NCBI RefSeq assembly: GCF_004365175.1
Contig: NZ_SOCE01000001.1
Coordinates: forward strand, 2,095,154-2,159,153
Length of the DNA: 64,000 nucleotides
Direction of reading: 5' to 3'
DNA from: Kribbella voronezhensis
GTDB taxonomy: Bacteria; Actinomycetota; Actinomycetes; Propionibacteriales; Kribbellaceae
Below the pieces are notes generated by a model that saw only the letters and a list, made by a program, of their open reading frames with translations, made no database searches and was not told where the DNA came from. Within the stretch, counting starts at the first letter, position 1. Each line of letters begins with the position of its first letter. A program made the translations under genes and the position numbers. Below are positions 60,162 to 64,000 of the stretch, piece after piece.

Positions 60162-61216
60162 GGTAACCGGTCCAGTCTGGCGACACCGATCTTCGCGTCC
60201 GCCATTCCGTAGAAGACATACCTCACGCCGTCGACCTCCTCGATGGCCGTCGGGAACACCACGTTCCCGACGGTGCCGATCCGTTCCTCTTCGGTTTCCG
60301 GCACCAGGATGGGCTCGGCGGTGCGAGCGATCACCTTGGTGACGTCCGTGGGATCGAGCAACAACGCCCCCGCCGCGTAGCTGACCTTTTGCGTCGTCGG
60401 GTCGAAGCCCTTCGGCTGCTCCCCGGTCACCCCGTGATGGATCACCAGCCACCCCTCCGGTACTCGCAGCGGCGCCGGCCCGGCCCCGATCTTGAGTTCC
60501 TCGAACGGGTACTCCGACATCGCCACCAGCCGGTGCTGCCGAAGATGCACCAGGTTCGCCAGATCCTGTTCCACCGCGCCGACCGGAACGAACGACACCC
60601 AGATCCCCGGCCGGTCGTCCGTCACCCCGGCCGGCAGATGGATCCCTTCACCTTCGCGGAACCAGCCCAGGTCCCACATCGGCCGGTGCAACATCGCGTA
60701 CGCCGGTTCGCCGTCCGGCCCCGGCACCGGTTCGGGGAAGAACACCGTGTCCTTGTTCGGGAACAGGTTCAGGTCGGTGTCGAGGTCGGCCTGGTACTCG
60801 AAGTGCAACGGACCCAATCGGGTCCAGTGCCGCAGGTCTTCCGACACCGCGAGCGCGGGCTTCGGCCCGAGCGGTCCATAGGCGACGTAAGTCATCACGT
60901 GCTGACCGAGCGAAGGAATCCAGGTGACGCGGGGATCCTCGACCCCGGCGTTGTTCAGGCCGCGCTCCCAGCCTTCGTCCGGAGCGAGCACGACCCCTTC
61001 CCGGCGTACGCCGCTGGGAACACCGTCGGTCAGCTCGACCGCCGCGAGGCCCACCCGCGAAATGTTGCCGGGTGCAACCAGCCGCGGCAGCAGGTAGAGC
61101 TGCCCGTCCGGTCCGTAGCCGCTGGCCGGATTCAGGACCCCCTCGGACTCGAGGTCGTTGCCGGGCTCCGGCGTCATCACGACACCAAGGCGGGTGAGGG
61201 TATAAGGAACAGTCAC
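60158..61216 (-). CDS. GH130-family glycoside phosphorylase/hydrolase
   Basis: Cytosolic five-bladed propeller enzyme of 352 residues. GH130 members cleave beta-mannosides, mostly by phosphorolysis; which type this is cannot be told. Landmarks are SEGVLNPASGYGPDGQLYLLPR, NNAGVEDPRVTW (catalytic-region Asp), LFPNKDTVFFPEP and the late TVGNVVFPTAIEEVDG. GTG 61216 has GAAAGG 7 bases upstream. It ends as GTGA into the secreted protein gene, and the permease gene is 17 bp upstream. It gives the operon its likely mannose-linked role. Confidence 0.87.
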   Translation of the reverse strand: MTVPYTLTRLGVVMTPEPGNDLESEGVLNPASGYGPDGQLYLLPRLVAPGNISRVGLAAVELTDGVPSGVRREGVVLAPDEGWERGLNNAGVEDPRVTWIPSLGQHVMTYVAYGPLGPKPALAVSEDLRHWTRLGPLHFEYQADLDTDLNLFPNKDTVFFPEPVPGPDGEPAYAMLHRPMWDLGWFREGEGIHLPAGVTDDRPGIWVSFVPVGAVEQDLANLVHLRQHRLVAMSEYPFEELKIGAGPAPLRVPEGWLVIHHGVTGEQPKGFDPTTQKVSYAAGALLLDPTDVTKVIARTAEPILVPETEEERIGTVGNVVFPTAIEEVDGVRYVFYGMADAKIGVARLDRLP

Positions 61217-61233
61217 GACAAACCTTTCAAGAT

Positions 61234-62058
61234 CTAGCCCTTGACCCCGGATTCGAGGCTGGAGGAGATGAAGCGGCGCTGGAAGACGATGAACAGTCCG
61301 ACCGCCGGTGCGGCCAGTACGCAGGCGCCGGCCAGGACGGCCCCGAACGGGTTCGCCGCGCGCGCCGACACGGTGGTGATGAAGTTCGTCAGCGACACCG
61401 CCAACGGTTGGAGGCCCTGCTGCTTGGTGATCAGGAACGGCCAGAGGAACTCGTTCCACGGCCCGATGAAGGTCAGCAGTACGCCGGTCAGCAGGGCCGG
61501 CCGCACCAACGGAACCGCCACCCGCCAGAGAATCGCGAGTTCACCGGCACCGTCGATCCGGGCAGCGTCGAACAACTCCTGCGGCAACTGCAGGAAGTAC
61601 TGCCGGAACACGAACACCGCGGTCGAGTTGATCAGGAACGGCAAGATCATGCCCAGGTACGAATCGGCGAGCCCGTAGCTGCGCACGATCAGCACGTAGA
61701 GCGGAATCGTCAGCAACTGGAACGGGATCACCTGGACCAGCAGCATCAGGTTGAACACCGTCCCCCGGCCGCGGAACTGCAGCCGGGCGAGCGCATAGCC
61801 GGCCAGCACCCCGAACACCAGCGTGCCGAGGATGACCCCACCCGTGAAGATGCCCGAGTTCAGCAGGGACTTGCCGAGGTTGATGGCAGCGTTGATCGCC
61901 TGGTAGTTGTGCAGGGTGAGGTTGCCCGGTCTCGGGAAAGCCCCACCGACCGAGGAGTCGGGTTCGGCCTGCAGGCTGCCGATCAGCATGTAGTAGAAGG
62001 GGAACAGGAAGACGAATGCCCCCAGCAACAAAGCGACGAACCGCCACGGACTCTTCAT
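61234..62058 (-). CDS. Sugar ABC transporter permease (MalG type)
   Basis: Inner-membrane permease of 274 residues with six helices. The cytosolic EAA loop that binds the ATPase is seen as ELFDAARIDGAGELAILWRVAVPL. It pairs with the MalF-type permease; its ATG overlaps that gene's stop (ATGA). The ATP-binding subunit is not in the window and is likely shared (MsiK type), as usual for actinobacterial sugar importers. Confidence 0.93.
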   Translation of the reverse strand: MKSPWRFVALLLGAFVFLFPFYYMLIGSLQAEPDSSVGGAFPRPGNLTLHNYQAINAAINLGKSLLNSGIFTGGVILGTLVFGVLAGYALARLQFRGRGTVFNLMLLVQVIPFQLLTIPLYVLIVRSYGLADSYLGMILPFLINSTAVFVFRQYFLQLPQELFDAARIDGAGELAILWRVAVPLVRPALLTGVLLTFIGPWNEFLWPFLITKQQGLQPLAVSLTNFITTVSARAANPFGAVLAGACVLAAPAVGLFIVFQRRFISSSLESGVKG

Positions 62059-62981
62059 CAGCTCTCCCGATCCAGTAGCCGGCGCTGGACCAGCGCCAGG
62101 ATCAGCACGCCGATCACCAGCAGTACGCCGATCGCCGAGCCGACGTCGGGATTCCCCTGCTCGATCCCGCGCTGGTACATGATCAGCACCGGCGAGGCGG
62201 ACGCTCCGTCCGGACCACCGCCACCGGTCAGCAGGTACGGCTCGGTGAACAGGTTCGCTCCGGTCACGGTGGCCAGCAGCACCACCAGCGTCGTGGCCGG
62301 CCGGACCCCTGGCACAGTCACGTTGCGGAACGACTTCCACCGCCCGGCGCCGTCCATCGACGCCGCCTCGTACAGGTCCTTCGACACGTTCTGCAACGCG
62401 GCCAGGTAGAGCAGGATGAAGAAGCCGAGTTGCTTCCAGGTGACGTAGATCGCCACGGTCGGCATGGCCAGCTTAGAGTTCACCAGCCACGACGGATCAG
62501 GAGCCAGCGGCCCCAGCACAGAGTTCACCAGACCGTCGGAGTTGAACAGGAACAACCACACACCGACCACGGCCACCGAAGCCGTTACGTACGGGACGTA
62601 GTAGCTGACCCGGAAGAACCCGCGCCACCGGATGGCTGCGTTCAGCGACCAGGCCAGTAGCAACGAGAGCACCACGGTCAGCGGCACGTTGATCAGCAGG
62701 AAGATCCCGACGTTCGCGAACGACCTGCGGACCGCCGGGTCCGACAGCACGGTCGCGTAGTTCGCGAACCCCACCCACGGCCGATCCACGATCGCGCCCG
62801 GCGCCGCGAAGAAGTAGTCGTGGAAGGACATGTAGACCGCGAACCCGAGCGGATAGGCGAACACGGCCGCCAGGAACACGACGTACGGCGTGACGAAGGC
62901 CGTCCCGATCGGCTGCTTGCCGATCACCCGGCCGACCACCCGGGTGACGCCGCCGCCGGTCGCCCGGTCGCGCGGCCTCAT
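62058..62981 (-). CDS. Sugar ABC transporter permease (MalF type)
   Basis: Inner-membrane permease of 307 residues with six helices after a short cytosolic start. The EAA loop is DLYEAASMDGAGRWKSFRNVTVPG. Its ATG overlaps the stop of the binding-protein gene. With the MalG-type partner it imports the glycan fragments caught by the binding protein. Confidence 0.93.
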   Translation of the reverse strand: MRPRDRATGGGVTRVVGRVIGKQPIGTAFVTPYVVFLAAVFAYPLGFAVYMSFHDYFFAAPGAIVDRPWVGFANYATVLSDPAVRRSFANVGIFLLINVPLTVVLSLLLAWSLNAAIRWRGFFRVSYYVPYVTASVAVVGVWLFLFNSDGLVNSVLGPLAPDPSWLVNSKLAMPTVAIYVTWKQLGFFILLYLAALQNVSKDLYEAASMDGAGRWKSFRNVTVPGVRPATTLVVLLATVTGANLFTEPYLLTGGGGPDGASASPVLIMYQRGIEQGNPDVGSAIGVLLVIGVLILALVQRRLLDRES

Positions 62982-64000
62982 GATCCGGAGGCGAGCTGAT
63001 CGACCTTCTGGACTGCTCCGTCGAGTGCCGCACCTGGATCCTGCTGTCCGAAGATGACCGACTTCGACCAGGCGTCGCGGAAGGTCTGCCAGATCGTGAT
63101 GGAGTTCGGGACGTTCGGCACCTCGACCGTACGGGCCGCCTGGTCGGCGAACCCCTTGTAGTCAGGGTTCTTGGCGAAGTACTCCGGGTAGGCGGTGGAC
63201 ACCCCGTCGCGGAGCGGCATCTGGCCGGTCGCCTGCAGGAACTTGCCGTCCTGCTCCTTGCTGGTGGCGAACTTCAGCACGTCCCACGCGGTACCACGGT
63301 TCTTGCACGCGGAGTACATCGCGACGTTCTTCGCGTCACTGAACGTGTAAGTCTCGGCGGCCGGCTTGCCCGCCGACGTCGGCACCGGCACGGCGCCCCA
63401 CTCGACCTTGCCCTTGTACGTCGCGATCGCCCACGGTCCCACGATCGCCATCGCGGCCTTGCCGTCGACGAACGAGTCGCCGTTGTACTTCTCCTGGGAG
63501 GCCAGCTTGTCGGCGTACAGGGTCCGCCAGAACGCCGCGACCTTCTTGCCCTCCTCCGAGGCGAACTGAGACTTGCCGTCGGCAATCAACTGCTTGCCAC
63601 CGGTCTCGGCCGCGAACAGCGGATAGAAGTCGAACCAGGACTGGAAGAACTCGTTGCTCGGCGCGGGATAGATCGCGAACTTCGCGCCGCCCGCGGCGAC
63701 GACCTTCTTCGAGGTGGCGAGGAATTCGTCGTACGTCGACAGCGGCGGCTTGGCGGTGTCGATCCCGGCCTTGGCGAACGCCTTCTTGTTGTAGAAGATC
63801 ATCACCGGGTTGGCCTTCCACGGCAGCTGGTAGTACTTGCCGTCGGTCGACTTGTACTGCTGCGCGACCTTGCCGCTGCGTTCCTCGATGTACGACTTGC
63901 CGTCGGAGAAGCTGTCGAGCGCCACCAGGCCACCCTGCTTCTGGAACTGCGAGACCGACGCCGGCGAGGTGTTGAAGATCAGGCAGGGCGCGTTCCCGGC
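62978..64000 (-). CDS. Sugar ABC transporter substrate-binding protein (5' end beyond window)
   Basis: Extracellular solute-binding protein of family 1, at least 340 residues shown. The coding frame stays open to the window edge at 64000, so the signal peptide and start lie outside. Typical features are WKANPVMIFYNKKAFAKAGID, STYDEFLATSKKVV, a GKAAMAIVGPWAIATYKGK block and TSKEQDGKFLQATGQMPLRDG. It is the first visible gene of the operon and is coupled to the MalF-type gene. It catches oligosaccharides, possibly mannose-containing, for import. Confidence 0.92.
   Translation of the reverse strand, partial: AGNAPCLIFNTSPASVSQFQKQGGLVALDSFSDGKSYIEERSGKVAQQYKSTDGKYYQLPWKANPVMIFYNKKAFAKAGIDTAKPPLSTYDEFLATSKKVVAAGGAKFAIYPAPSNEFFQSWFDFYPLFAAETGGKQLIADGKSQFASEEGKKVAAFWRTLYADKLASQEKYNGDSFVDGKAAMAIVGPWAIATYKGKVEWGAVPVPTSAGKPAAETYTFSDAKNVAMYSACKNRGTAWDVLKFATSKEQDGKFLQATGQMPLRDGVSTAYPEYFAKNPDYKGFADQAARTVEVPNVPNSITIWQTFRDAWSKSVIFGQQDPGAALDGAVQKVDQLASGS

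Overview
The window is one contiguous stretch of very GC-rich bacterial chromosome. Genes are dense and often overlap by ATGA or GTGA, GTG starts are common, and several genes have a TAnnnT -10 box 6-7 bases before the start codon, as on leaderless actinobacterial transcripts. A SigE-family sigma factor, a Ku protein with a lysine/alanine tail, a WS/DGAT acyltransferase, an Rv3235-family protein, LAL-type LuxR regulators and DUF2505/DUF4097/DUF4011 proteins all point to Actinomycetota. My best guess is a soil Propionibacteriales member such as Kribbella or a relative; this is inferred from content, not from a marker gene. I saw no rRNA, tRNA, CRISPR array, transposase or prophage.

Layout. 0-16.7 kb is a patchwork of efflux and small-molecule genes with their regulators: a DHA2 exporter coupled to an atypical SDR, a large LuxR (LAL) regulator, a secreted chymotrypsin-like protease, a membrane Ser/Thr kinase, an XRE regulator with a mandelonitrile-lyase-like cupin, a zinc alcohol dehydrogenase with a Bcr/CflA exporter, an AraC regulator divergent from a metallo-beta-lactamase-fold protein that has lost its metal ligands, a SnoaL-like protein, an NmrA-like reductase, and a secreted HNH lipoprotein. 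16.6-19.3 kb holds a two-component system and a membrane protein. 19.4-20.9 kb holds a two-gene nucleotidyltransferase plus winged-helix pair that resembles a type IV toxin-antitoxin module. 21.1-22.3 kb is an amidohydrolase.

22.3-28.7 kb is the most unusual part. An M48-like HExxH metallopeptidase overlaps by 4 bp a 1736-residue protein that combines a degenerate kinase C-lobe, a DUF4011 region, an SF1 helicase and a C-terminal restriction-endonuclease-like domain. It looks like a compact nucleic-acid-processing, possibly anti-phage, system.

28.7-44.4 kb is mostly metabolism and envelope: an SDR, tryptophan 2,3-dioxygenase, a GH76 mannanase with a recognisable promoter and LacI-type operator, a SigE-type sigma factor with a membrane partner, a secreted lipase, a TetR regulator with two palindromes at its promoter, P5C dehydrogenase, a secreted propeller/FlgD-Ig protein, Ku, and WS/DGAT. 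44.6-58.2 kb carries a cupredoxin lipoprotein with a polytopic membrane protein, a GT87 mannosyltransferase with a HAD hydrolase, a DUF4097 protein, a CpaB/CpaE-like pair, a small HTH protein, LysM and Rv3235 proteins, a VanW protein and an AraC-like regulator. 58.2-64.0 kb is a sugar-uptake operon read on the minus strand: a substrate-binding protein (cut by the window edge), two permeases, a GH130-type enzyme and a secreted alpha/alpha-barrel-like protein, all joined by overlaps or very short gaps. With the GH76 enzyme it suggests use of mannan or mannose-containing glycans.

All functions come from motif recognition in the translated sequence. Starts were reassigned where a ribosome binding site, an overlap or a -10 box favoured a codon inside the longest frame.
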